A DNA stretch of 47,251 nucleotides from an uncultured Solobacterium sp. (GTDB lineage: Bacteria > Bacillota_I > Bacilli_A > Erysipelotrichales > Erysipelotrichaceae), in contig CAMKTV010000007.1 of assembly GCA_946415785.1 (NCBI GenBank), positions 1 through 47,251 on the forward strand, read 5' to 3'. Shown here piece after piece: positions 16,631 to 25,732 of the stretch. Made by a program: the position numbers and the translations under genes. The stretch's first letter is position 1. Every line of letters begins with the position of its first letter. The notes beneath the pieces are model-generated. The model made no database searches and was not told the origin of the DNA. It saw only the letters and a list, made by a program, of their open reading frames with translations.

Positions 16631-16639
16631 TGCTATAAT
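16631..16639 (+). promoter_or_regulatory. Extended -10 promoter of the MBOAT operon
   Basis: TGCTATAAT (TGN plus TATAAT), 10 nt before ATG 16650, predicting a leader of about 3-4 nt. This is why I start the gene at 16650 and not at TTG 16623. Confidence 0.55.
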
Positions 16640-16649
16640 CGACTTAGAA

Positions 16650-18038
16650 ATGAATATTACTAGTGTTCTTTTTATTTTTTATTTCTTACCTTTCGTTATT
16701 TTTGGCAATTATCTATTTAATCGCTATTTTAAAAAAGCACAAAATCTTTTTTTGATTATAACCAGTTTATTATTCTATGCCTTTGCTGGTTATAAACTGT
16801 TTTTATTTGTATTATTAGTAACACTATTGCTTTATATTTATAGTTTGTTAATTAAAAAATACCATAAACGCTCAATTCTGTTTGTATTTATTATTTTATT
16901 AGTATTAATTCTTTCATATTTTAAATATACAAATTTCTTAATTAATAATCTAAATCGCTTCTTGCATTTAGCAATTGCCCCTAAAGAATTAATAGTACCG
17001 CTTGGAATATCTTTTGTAACATTTGAAGCTATTTCTTATTTAGTTGATGTCTATAAGGGGGAAGATAGTGGAAATTTATTCGATATTCTTTTATTCGTTT
17101 CATTCTTTCCTAAAGTATCATCAGGCCCAATTATCACTTGGCATAAATTTAATATACAAAGTCATGACCACTCATTTTCTTTTGATAAATTAATTGATGG
17201 ATTAGAAGAATTCATCAAAGGCCTAGCCAAGAAAGTGTTGATTGCTGATGTTCTTGGAACTGTTGTTAATAGTATTCTTTATCGCTATGAAAACAATACC
17301 ATTGACTCTTTCAGTGCTATTTTGGCCGCTCTTTGTTTTATGTTTGAACTCTATTATGATTTTGCTGGTTATTCAAATATGGCAATTGGTATTTCTAAAA
17401 TGTTAGGCTTTGAATTTCCAAAGAATTTTGATGAGCCATATAGATCAACTTCAATCAGTGAATTCTGGCGTAGATGGCATATTTCTTTGGGCGCCTGGTT
17501 TAGAGAATATATCTATATACCTTTAGGTGGCAATCGTAAGCATGTATATTTCAATTTATTTGTTGTCTTCTTGTTAACTGGTATTTGGCATGGTGCAGGT
17601 TTTAATTATATTTTGTGGGGGATAGCTAACGGCTTGTTAGTAATTATTGAGAGATCAATAAGAGATAAAAAATGGTACCAAAAAATACCAAATATATTTA
17701 AACAATTATTCGTCTTAATATTTATTTATTTCTCTTGGACTTCATTCTGCTTTGCGGCTTTAGGAGATGTTTTTAATTTTGAAAAGTTGATGTTTGTTCC
17801 TCAGACAAGTTTTGTGAATTTCACATACCAGCATTATTTAACTGCACCAATAATCATTGCTTTATTATTCGCTTTGATTAATGATATTTTGTTACCACTT
17901 AAATATAAAGAAAAAATTAAAATTTATCTTAACAATCATCAAGTTATTAAATATTTATTATTGATTATATTGTTTGTTGTATCACTTATTTGGTTAGTCA
18001 ACTCATCGTATAACCCGTTTATTTATTACAAGTTCTAA
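16650..18038 (+). CDS. AlgI-like MBOAT O-acyltransferase
   Basis: 462-residue membrane-bound O-acyltransferase. The core shows EFWRRWHISLGAWFREYIYI, then PLGGNR, and the catalytic histidine H314 in LLTGIWHGAGFNYILWG. Family knowledge: AlgI, DltB and PatA-type proteins move an acyl group across the membrane to an extracellular acceptor, working with a SGNH/AlgJ-X partner. That partner is the next gene, 9 bp downstream. Together they probably O-acetylate the surface polymer. DltB is less likely because no dltA/C/D genes accompany it. Confidence 0.92.
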   Translation: MNITSVLFIFYFLPFVIFGNYLFNRYFKKAQNLFLIITSLLFYAFAGYKLFLFVLLVTLLLYIYSLLIKKYHKRSILFVFIILLVLILSYFKYTNFLINNLNRFLHLAIAPKELIVPLGISFVTFEAISYLVDVYKGEDSGNLFDILLFVSFFPKVSSGPIITWHKFNIQSHDHSFSFDKLIDGLEEFIKGLAKKVLIADVLGTVVNSILYRYENNTIDSFSAILAALCFMFELYYDFAGYSNMAIGISKMLGFEFPKNFDEPYRSTSISEFWRRWHISLGAWFREYIYIPLGGNRKHVYFNLFVVFLLTGIWHGAGFNYILWGIANGLLVIIERSIRDKKWYQKIPNIFKQLFVLIFIYFSWTSFCFAALGDVFNFEKLMFVPQTSFVNFTYQHYLTAPIIIALLFALINDILLPLKYKEKIKIYLNNHQVIKYLLLIILFVVSLIWLVNSSYNPFIYYKF

Positions 18039-18047
18039 GAGGTATTT

Positions 18048-19424
18048 ATGAAGAAAGTATTTTTATCAGTTGTGATTATTATCATTCTAGTTCCTCTTTT
18101 CTTAATGAACACAAAGGAGGATTATTATTCAGAAGTTGATAACCGCAATTTAGCACAAATAAATGAAATTAATAATTTTGATAGTTTTGTTGATGATCTA
18201 TATGAATATACAGATGATCGAATTGGTCTAAGAGAACAGATGTTATTTCTTTATCATAATTTTAATTTCCATGTTTTGAATTATTCTTCTCATCCAGATT
18301 ATGAATTTGGAAAGAACGGGGAATTATTTCCATCTATTGCTGATAATCAAGATTATGATGAGTATAAACAAACATTCACTCAAACAATTATCAAATTAAA
18401 TGAATATTGTAAAAGCCATGGCATTGCTTTTTACGTGATGTTTAATCCAAATAAGATCTCTATCTATAAAGAAAATATTCCTAGTGGCATCAATTATAAC
18501 AATGAATGGGTTTCAATGATGCTTAATGAATTAAAAAGCAATGAAGTTAAAGTAGCTGATAATTACAATTATTTTTTAAGCATCAAAAATGAGAACATCT
18601 ATAATTCTCTTGATGATGTTACCCACTGGAATGATTATGGTGCTTTGAAGGGCTGCAATAATTTATTGTCTTTAATTAAAGAAGATTTCCCTAATGTTGA
18701 GACTAATAATTTAGAAATCTCGACAATGATAAAAAAATATATCGATAACACTAATATCATCATTAATGAAGAAATTCCAACAATTAAGATGGAACCAAAT
18801 ATGATTGAAAGTCCTGATAGAACTAAAGAAAGGGAAGCTTTATCTACTGATTATACATTTGCCAATTATGTCCATAAAATTACAAATTCATCTGATAATT
18901 CTTCTAAACCAAAAGTATTAGCTTTTGAAGGTTCTTATCTATTTGGTAGGGATCATCAAGCTTTAATCAGCAATCAATGTAGAGAATTTATTGGCGTTCA
19001 TAACTACCGCAATATTTTGAATTTACCATATTATGTAAATATCTTTAAACCAGAAATTGTAATCTTTGATATTGCTGAATTTGTCATTGCTGATTATTTC
19101 TTTCCACTTGAAACAATGCTTAATATAGATTACCCTGATGGTCTTAATGTTCATGATTATCAATATGTCAAAACAGAAATGGCCAATCTAAATACAAATA
19201 TTTTTAATGATGTTTATTTAGAGTTATTCTTTAATTGTTCGAATGATAAACAAGCATATTTAATTGTAGAGGATACATATTATGATTTAACAAATAAAGA
19301 AGACTGTTATTATTTATATACTTTAAAGGCTAATATTGATAATAATACTAATTGTCGTTTAGTCGTGGTTGATGAAGTAAATGAACAATTTTTATATCAA
19401 GATTTTATGATTACATATAATTAG
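18048..19424 (+). CDS. AlgX/AlgJ-like (DHHW-type) SGNH acetylation partner
   Basis: 458 residues with an N-terminal hydrophobic anchor (about 3-20) and an extracellular domain. NRNLAQ near residue 31 and DDVTHWNDYG (D190, H193-W194) match the DHHW/ALGX family, whose D-x-x-HW pair is the SGNH Asp/His. FEGSYLFGRDHQ near residue 297 is the likely block carrying the nucleophilic serine. Family knowledge: accepts acetyl from the MBOAT partner and passes it to the polymer. An AGAGG site 6 nt before ATG and the 9-bp gap place it in the MBOAT operon. Confidence 0.82.
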   Translation: MKKVFLSVVIIIILVPLFLMNTKEDYYSEVDNRNLAQINEINNFDSFVDDLYEYTDDRIGLREQMLFLYHNFNFHVLNYSSHPDYEFGKNGELFPSIADNQDYDEYKQTFTQTIIKLNEYCKSHGIAFYVMFNPNKISIYKENIPSGINYNNEWVSMMLNELKSNEVKVADNYNYFLSIKNENIYNSLDDVTHWNDYGALKGCNNLLSLIKEDFPNVETNNLEISTMIKKYIDNTNIIINEEIPTIKMEPNMIESPDRTKEREALSTDYTFANYVHKITNSSDNSSKPKVLAFEGSYLFGRDHQALISNQCREFIGVHNYRNILNLPYYVNIFKPEIVIFDIAEFVIADYFFPLETMLNIDYPDGLNVHDYQYVKTEMANLNTNIFNDVYLELFFNCSNDKQAYLIVEDTYYDLTNKEDCYYLYTLKANIDNNTNCRLVVVDEVNEQFLYQDFMITYN

Positions 19425-19458
19425 CATTCGGCAGCGGCCTGATGTAAATGCTTCTCTA

Positions 19459-19467
19459 TGGTATAAT
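19459..19467 (+). promoter_or_regulatory. Extended -10 promoter of the LCP operon
   Basis: TGGTATAAT with the predicted start about 16 nt before ATG 19490; here a ribosome site is present. It probably drives the gene of unknown function, the LCP gene and the GT2 genes as one operon. Confidence 0.55.
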
Positions 19468-19489
19468 AATAAAACGTGGAGAAGAAGAA

Positions 19490-20221
19490 ATGAAGAAAAA
19501 CAAAAAATCACGTCGAGTGTTTCAAATATTGATGTTAGTACTATTAAATGTACTGGTTGTTTGTATCTTGTTGGCGATTATCAACCTGAAGAAACAAGCA
19601 AATCAAACCGATGATAATACTAATGTCGAATCAAACGGATTATATGTTGCTCCAAGCAATATGACGGATTATCAAAAAGAACTATATGAAGAACTTTCAG
19701 TAATTGTTTCTAATATCAAAGATATTGAAAATGAAGATTTAAGTGACTTATCTGCATCAGTCGCAAAGAACTTTATTGCTGATTATTTCTCATGGGGAAA
19801 TAAGAGAGGTTCTTATGATATTGGTGGTATTGATTTTGTTTATGGTCCTTATCATAACAATTTCGCTTTTAATGCTCGTGATTATTTTTATAATGATTTA
19901 GATTTAATACTAAACCAATATGGTAGTGAAAACTTACCACTTGTCGATAATATCGTCATCGATTCTGTAGAGAAACAAGATGAAAAGTATTTGGTATCAA
20001 TCCTAGTTCATGATTACACTAATGATACTGATTATTATGAAGACAATTATTATGATGCTTATCTTGTAAAAGCTCATTGGGATTATAAGATACCAACAGA
20101 TTCATCTTTTGATCTTTCTAAATTCCCAACTAATGGTAATTTGATGATGGTTCTAAGAGATGGTCGAATCGAACTTGGTTATTTCCATGAAAAATGGATA
20201 AGGGAGCTTGGCGATGAATAA
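19490..20221 (+). CDS. Membrane-anchored extracellular protein of unknown function
   Basis: 243 residues. One hydrophobic segment at about 10-33 after a basic start (KKNKKSRR), then an acidic, Asn/Asp/Tyr-rich outside domain with no motif I recognise. ATG 19490 is preceded by GTGGAGAAGAAG; the longer frame from 19448 would start before the transcription start. Its stop overlaps the LCP gene's start by 8 bp, so the two are translationally coupled and it may act in polymer attachment. Confidence 0.75.
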   Translation: MKKNKKSRRVFQILMLVLLNVLVVCILLAIINLKKQANQTDDNTNVESNGLYVAPSNMTDYQKELYEELSVIVSNIKDIENEDLSDLSASVAKNFIADYFSWGNKRGSYDIGGIDFVYGPYHNNFAFNARDYFYNDLDLILNQYGSENLPLVDNIVIDSVEKQDEKYLVSILVHDYTNDTDYYEDNYYDAYLVKAHWDYKIPTDSSFDLSKFPTNGNLMMVLRDGRIELGYFHEKWIRELGDE

Positions 20222-22772
20222 GAAAATTAAAATTATCGATATTTTTTCAATATTATTTTCATTAGTACAAACTGTACTAGGTGTATATTTTATTACTTTA
20301 GTACTTAAGTATGCCACTTTCTCAAAGGCAACTATTATTTTAGCTTGTTGTGCATTAGGATTAATGTTTTTGTTGATTGATTTGTTATGCTTCTATAGCA
20401 TTTATTATCAACGTTTTGCTGCTAAGATTGCCACTTTGATTGTTTCAGTAATTATTATTGGCTTAAGTATTTTTGGAATTAATTATTTACAACGTATCAA
20501 TAAATCAGTTGATAATATCATTACTGTTAACGACAAACAGTTTGAAACTAGTACTGTTGCCTTTGTTACTTATGACAACGACAAAATTAATAGTATTGAA
20601 GATATTAAAGGCAATGTTAAATTTGGTTATATAGATAACGAATCATTTATTGCCGGAAATGTTTTAGCTTTAGAAGTTGTCAAAGATAATGGCTTAAATA
20701 TGGAAATGTTTCCTTATGATTCATATGGCAATTTAATCTTGGCTTTATTCTCTGAAGAAGTTGACATTGCAGCTTTACCAGATAATTATTATCAGATGTT
20801 CTCAGTTGATGATGGCTATGAAGAATATTTGGTTAAGACAAAGATTATTCATACATATTCTAAACAGGTTGAAGTAACAACTTTATCTGGCAATAATAAA
20901 GATTTAACTAAAGATCCATTTACAGTTCTTTTAATGGGCATTGATGAACAGAGAACCGATTCTTTAATGGTTGCCACTTTCAATCCACAAAGAATGATTG
21001 TGACAATGACTTCAATTGCTAGAGATAGTTATGTACCAATTGCTTGTTATTCGGGAGGAGCTAGAGATAAAATCAATCATGCTCGTACTGTTTCAAGGCA
21101 ATGTACTATTGATACTGTTGAAGATTTAATGGGAATAGAAATAGATTTCTATGTTGAAGTTAACTTCTATGGCGTTGTTAAAATGGTTGATGCAATGGGT
21201 GGCTTAGATTTATATTCACCTGTAACTTTTATTGGCCAACAGGCAGGCTATGAAAATGATGAAAACGGTCGTGGTTATTTCACTGTTTGGGTAGGTGAAG
21301 GTTATTTACATCGTGATGGTCAACAGACTTTAGCGTTGGCTAGAGAAAGACATGCAATGCCTGGTGGTGATTTTGGCCGTCAAGAGAATCAACAAAAAAT
21401 CATTCGTGCTATGGCTGAAAAAATGCTTAGTACTAGAGATTTAAATCAGATTATCAGTGTCATTGAAGCTGCTGGAGATAATATCAAGACAAACTTCTCT
21501 TTAGATCAGATATCGCAGCTTGTAAACTTCGGCATCAAGATGCTTAATTCTACTTATGAAGGTAAAAACGATGGTGTTGATGGAATCTTCAAATTCTATT
21601 CGTCTCGTGTAACAGGCTATGCATCGTGGACTTATAATGAATCATTATCTTTACCGCTTTGGATTTATGTACCATTTAAAGGCTCTATCGCTGATAACCA
21701 GGCACTCATTTATCGTAACTTACAAATTAATTCAACTCCAAGAAATGATTATCAGTATGATTATGATACTCTTTATCCTTATTACGATGAATTTGAGGTC
21801 AAAGATACCTATAACGAAAAAAGAGAACATGAAGAAATACCAGATATCATCCCTTATTTCACTAATGGTTATTCACTTGAAGATGTTCGTATTTGGCTAA
21901 AGGATCGTTCTTGGATTAATTTGACTATTGTGGAAGTTCGTGAAGGTGATGCAGGTTTCTCTTCTTCGTATAGTCATAATCAGGTTATTAATCAAAGTGT
22001 TGCTTATGGCAAGAAAACAGCTAATGTAAAAGAATTAACTATTTGGGTTGCTAAACATTCTGTTGATTGTAAGATTGAATCATATAGAGCATATGATGAT
22101 TGTAGTGATGCCTATGTAGTGCCTAATTTTGTAGGAATGAATTATTCTGAACTTATGACATGGAAAACTAATCACCCAGATGTTTTATTAAATATTACTG
22201 TGATAACTGATAATCAATCTTCATATAATGCAAATTATGAAAATAAAGTTTCATATCAATCTGTAGAAGCGTGGACATTCTTAAGAGATTTAAGTGGTCC
22301 AATTAATATAAACTATAATAAAAAAGTTTCAGTACAATTAGGTTTAGAAGCACTATTCTCATATACAAACAGTAGTGATATCGTTTATTGGTTTAGTAGC
22401 AACGGCTTTACAAATGTGACATATGAAGATGTCTATAGCGACAGTGTTCCTGCAGGACATCTAATTTCGGCTGGTGGATATACAAGTGCTTCAGGCAGTC
22501 CAACAGTATCAACAGATAATGCAATTAAAGTTATTATTTCTAAGGGAAGCGAACCAGTAGTTGATGTACCTACTTTTGAAAGAGAAGATGATTATATTAA
22601 TTTCTGTAATCAAAACGGTCTAGTTCCTAACGTTATTTATGCTGATACAGCCGATTCATCATTAAATGGACAAATAATAAGTCAGTCATTATCATCTGGA
22701 TCATATAAAATATCGGGATTAGCTGGATTAAGTATAAATGTCTATCGTTATGTTGGCGAGGGTGAAGAATAG
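20214..22772 (+). CDS. LytR-CpsA-Psr (LCP) ligase with binding-protein-like and PASTA-like regions
   Basis: Enzyme that transfers undecaprenyl-linked polymer to peptidoglycan, 852 residues. About three to four N-terminal hydrophobic segments (8-100) are followed by a solute-binding-like region at about 115-225 (VAFVTYDNDKINSIEDIKG... EEVDIAALP). The LCP catalytic domain at about 240-460 has LLMGIDEQRTDSLMVATF, SIARDSYVPI, KINHARTVS and LARERHAMPGGDFGRQENQQ, which carry the family's conserved Asp and Arg residues. The C-terminal 300 residues hold three or four PASTA-like repeats (for example VVPNFVGMNYSEL). Start ATG 20214 with AAGGGAG upstream. Much longer than a usual LCP protein (300-400). 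Confidence 0.9.
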   Translation: MNKKIKIIDIFSILFSLVQTVLGVYFITLVLKYATFSKATIILACCALGLMFLLIDLLCFYSIYYQRFAAKIATLIVSVIIIGLSIFGINYLQRINKSVDNIITVNDKQFETSTVAFVTYDNDKINSIEDIKGNVKFGYIDNESFIAGNVLALEVVKDNGLNMEMFPYDSYGNLILALFSEEVDIAALPDNYYQMFSVDDGYEEYLVKTKIIHTYSKQVEVTTLSGNNKDLTKDPFTVLLMGIDEQRTDSLMVATFNPQRMIVTMTSIARDSYVPIACYSGGARDKINHARTVSRQCTIDTVEDLMGIEIDFYVEVNFYGVVKMVDAMGGLDLYSPVTFIGQQAGYENDENGRGYFTVWVGEGYLHRDGQQTLALARERHAMPGGDFGRQENQQKIIRAMAEKMLSTRDLNQIISVIEAAGDNIKTNFSLDQISQLVNFGIKMLNSTYEGKNDGVDGIFKFYSSRVTGYASWTYNESLSLPLWIYVPFKGSIADNQALIYRNLQINSTPRNDYQYDYDTLYPYYDEFEVKDTYNEKREHEEIPDIIPYFTNGYSLEDVRIWLKDRSWINLTIVEVREGDAGFSSSYSHNQVINQSVAYGKKTANVKELTIWVAKHSVDCKIESYRAYDDCSDAYVVPNFVGMNYSELMTWKTNHPDVLLNITVITDNQSSYNANYENKVSYQSVEAWTFLRDLSGPININYNKKVSVQLGLEALFSYTNSSDIVYWFSSNGFTNVTYEDVYSDSVPAGHLISAGGYTSASGSPTVSTDNAIKVIISKGSEPVVDVPTFEREDDYINFCNQNGLVPNVIYADTADSSLNGQIISQSLSSGSYKISGLAGLSINVYRYVGEGEE

Positions 22773-23740
22773 TGAAAGTTAGCGTCATTGTAGCTATCTA
22801 TAATATAGAAAATTATTTAAATAAATGTTTGGAGTCATTACGCCTTCAAACATTTTTAGATTATGAAGTATTATGTGTCAATGATGGTTCAAAAGATAAC
22901 AGTAAAAAAATCATTGAAGAGTATTGTAAAAAAGACGAACGTTTTATCTTAATTGATAAAGAAAATGGTGGTTTATCTGACGCAAGGAATGAAGGCATGA
23001 AACACGCCAAAGGTGAATATGTAATGTTTGTGGATGGCGATGATTTTGTGGAACCAAACTTCATTGAAGAAGCATACAATCATATAAATTATTATGGCTT
23101 AGATATCGTTGTCTTTGATTATAATCAATATTATCTGGCAGATAATAAAAAAGAATTAATTCATCTTCCTTTTGAAGAAAGAAAGATTTATTCATTAAAA
23201 GAAAATAAAGAACTGTTATGTAAGATAGGAAACAGTGCCTGGAATAAAATCTATCGTTTAAGCCTGTTTAAAGATAATAATATTGAATATCCTAAAGGCT
23301 ATATTCAAGAAGATTTGGGCACAACACCTAAACTGTTATTAATGGCTAAAGGCATTGGCTTTGTAAATAAACCTCTATATAACTATTTAATTGATCGACC
23401 AAATAATATATCTCAAGAAAGAAATGAAAGAATATATCATATCTTTGATATGTGTGATAGTTTTCTTTCTTTCTATAAAGAAAAAGGCGTCTATGATGAT
23501 TATTATGAAGAACTGGAATGCTTATGTTTAATTAATATTATTTGGACATTAAAGAAACTTGTACATTATACAGATAAAAAGTTTGTGAATAAATTTATTG
23601 ATGATACATTCGCTTATATTGAAAGATATTTCAGCGATTTTTCTAAATGTAAGTATTCATTATATACTTATAAAGTAGATAGAATTTATCTGAATAAGAC
23701 ATTATTAAAAATCTATCTTGCCTACAAGAGATTAATATGA
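22772..23740 (+). CDS. GT2-family glycosyltransferase
   Basis: 322 residues. VIVAIYNIENYLNKCLESL, CVNDGSKDNS and FVDGDDFV mark the GT-A core, with YIQEDLGTTPKLL on the acceptor side. The start is GTG 22772, sharing bases with the preceding TAG (TAGTG). First of four consecutive GT2 genes behind the LCP gene. Likely adds a sugar to the lipid-linked repeat unit in the cytoplasm; donor unknown. Confidence 0.9.
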   Translation: MKVSVIVAIYNIENYLNKCLESLRLQTFLDYEVLCVNDGSKDNSKKIIEEYCKKDERFILIDKENGGLSDARNEGMKHAKGEYVMFVDGDDFVEPNFIEEAYNHINYYGLDIVVFDYNQYYLADNKKELIHLPFEERKIYSLKENKELLCKIGNSAWNKIYRLSLFKDNNIEYPKGYIQEDLGTTPKLLLMAKGIGFVNKPLYNYLIDRPNNISQERNERIYHIFDMCDSFLSFYKEKGVYDDYYEELECLCLINIIWTLKKLVHYTDKKFVNKFIDDTFAYIERYFSDFSKCKYSLYTYKVDRIYLNKTLLKIYLAYKRLI

Positions 23741-24756
23741 AAAAAATAACTGTAATCATACCTGTATATAACGTTGAACAATATATTCGTAAATGTTTAG
23801 ATTCTTTAATATGCCAAGATTATGATAATTTTGAAGTCTTAGTTATTAATGATGGTTCACCTTATAATGAACAAGTCATCATAGATGAATATGCAAAAAA
23901 ATATCCATTCATAAAATCAATTGTCAAAGAAAATGGTGGCTATGGCTCTGCCTTAGAATTAGCGATTAAAGAAGTTAAAACACCATTTATTCTAGTATGT
24001 GATCCAGATGATTATTTATATCCTTATAGTCTAAAAGAATTAGCTTCCTTACAAGAAATAAATGACAGTGATATTACAATTGGTGCTAAAACATTAATCT
24101 TTTCTGATAATAATGAAGAAAAATATGACAAGTCATTTAATGATGCTTACGCTAATCTTATTGATAAGAAATGTTATTTAAAAGATGATGAAGATTTTAA
24201 TGATTTATATTTCATTGATCCTAGTCCTCATAGTAAGTTATATCGAGTTGAGCTATTAAAAGAAACAGTCTTCCCTCATAAAGTTTCTTTTACAGATAAT
24301 ATCTTATATTTCTGTGCCTTAAATAGAGCTCAAAAAGTCTTATATACTAATAAGCCTTATGCGTATTATTTAATAAACAGGGTTGGCAATACAATGTCAG
24401 ATATCAAACCAAAAGCTATAGATGCGGAAGCTTTAGTATTATGTGAAAATATTAAACAGAATAAGAATGCCAAAGACATTTTCTATTATCGAATGTTTGA
24501 AGCATATAAATATATCATTAATGACAAGATCAATCATGTAAGTGGAAGCAATGAAGAAAAGAAAGAAAAGTTATTGCGCTTATATGGTGTTATTAATGAA
24601 TTATTGCCATATAAAAAAGCAATTTTAAAATATTATAAAAAATATAATAAATATAAAATAATTGAAAAATATAAAGATAGATTATTATTAAATAAAATAA
24701 GTTCTAAATTAATCTATAAAAATATTATCAATAAAAAATTAAGGAGCGAAAGATGA
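23737..24756 (+). CDS. GT2-family glycosyltransferase (divergent)
   Basis: 339 residues, ATGA overlap with the gene before and after. VIIPVYNVEQYIRKCLDSL and VINDGSPYNEQ are standard, but the next blocks differ from its neighbours: ENGGYGSALELAIK replaces the usual LSDARN stretch, and the DxD motif is VCDPDDYLY. The acceptor-side motif is SFTDNILY. It therefore probably uses a different donor or acceptor from the other GT2 enzymes in the cluster. C-terminus very Lys/Tyr-rich. Confidence 0.88.
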   Translation: MKKITVIIPVYNVEQYIRKCLDSLICQDYDNFEVLVINDGSPYNEQVIIDEYAKKYPFIKSIVKENGGYGSALELAIKEVKTPFILVCDPDDYLYPYSLKELASLQEINDSDITIGAKTLIFSDNNEEKYDKSFNDAYANLIDKKCYLKDDEDFNDLYFIDPSPHSKLYRVELLKETVFPHKVSFTDNILYFCALNRAQKVLYTNKPYAYYLINRVGNTMSDIKPKAIDAEALVLCENIKQNKNAKDIFYYRMFEAYKYIINDKINHVSGSNEEKKEKLLRLYGVINELLPYKKAILKYYKKYNKYKIIEKYKDRLLLNKISSKLIYKNIINKKLRSER

Positions 24757-25730
24757 ACTATAAAGTAAGTATTATCGTTCCTGTTTATAATGTTGAAAAA
24801 TATCTGAGACAATGTTTAGATTCTTTAGTAAACCAAACATTAAAAGATATTGAAATTATCGTTGTAAATGACGGCAGTCCTGATGGAAGTCAAAAAATCA
24901 TAGATGAATATGTAACTAACTATTCAGATGTAAAATCATATATTAAAGAAAATGGCGGTCTAGGCAGTGCTAGAAATTATGGCATTAAAAAAGCGACAGG
25001 TGAATATCTGGGCTTTGTGGACAGCGATGATTATGTAAAAGAAAACATGTTTGAACTTTTATATGAGAAAGCAATTAAAGAAGATGCTGATTATCTAACA
25101 TGTGATTTTATTAATACCTATGATAATCATGAAAAAGAAGATTCATTGACGCTTGGAATGAAAAGAATAAATGGCAATTATAAAAAAGATGGTCTTCTAT
25201 CTCCTTTATATGCCTGGTCAAAATTTGTAAAAAGAGATTTCTATATTAATAGTGGTTTAGAGTTTTCTGAAGGTCTATGGTATGAAGATTTACCAGTGAC
25301 CACAAGCCTATTCGCATTAGCTAATAAAGTTTCTTATTTAAATGAAGCAGTATATTATTATCGTCAAAGAAGTGGCAGTATTATGAATTCTTCATACAGC
25401 CCTAAAATGTATGATATTTTTGAAGCTTTAGAAAGAGTATATAAATCATTTGAAGAAAGAGATTTGTTAAATGAATATCGTGATGAAATAGAATATTTAT
25501 TTGCGGAACATCTAATGATCTATGGAGCATATCGTTTTTTAAGAACCAATCATTATAAAGAATTATTATCAAAGGCAAATGAAGTTATTAATTCAAGATT
25601 TCCAAAATGGAAGAAAAATAAATATTTAAAACAGATATTCAATATTAAAAATCGTCTTTTCTATTTAACAAATTCACCATTAACTTATAAATTATGGAAA
25701 AAGATTATCACAAGACGTGATCACAAATAA
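24753..25730 (+). CDS. GT2-family glycosyltransferase
   Basis: 325 residues, ribosome site AAGGAGCG 6 nt before ATG, 4-bp overlap with the previous gene. VVNDGSPDGSQ, GFVDSDDYV and WYEDLPVTTSL mark the family. The first half is nearly identical in places, at DNA level too, to the following GT2 gene, with a shared run longer than 30 bp around 24819-24850 and 25799-25830. This points to tandem duplication followed by divergence of the acceptor half. Confidence 0.9.
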   Translation: MNYKVSIIVPVYNVEKYLRQCLDSLVNQTLKDIEIIVVNDGSPDGSQKIIDEYVTNYSDVKSYIKENGGLGSARNYGIKKATGEYLGFVDSDDYVKENMFELLYEKAIKEDADYLTCDFINTYDNHEKEDSLTLGMKRINGNYKKDGLLSPLYAWSKFVKRDFYINSGLEFSEGLWYEDLPVTTSLFALANKVSYLNEAVYYYRQRSGSIMNSSYSPKMYDIFEALERVYKSFEERDLLNEYRDEIEYLFAEHLMIYGAYRFLRTNHYKELLSKANEVINSRFPKWKKNKYLKQIFNIKNRLFYLTNSPLTYKLWKKIITRRDHK

Positions 25731-25732
25731 TT

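Noticed and set aside
16623-16649. Start of the MBOAT gene at TTG 16623
   Set aside because: This would put the extended -10 box inside the coding region; ATG 16650 fits the promoter and the family N-terminus.
19425-19455. Terminator after the AlgX-like gene
   Set aside because: Only a weak GCATT/AATGC pairing with a long loop and no T run.
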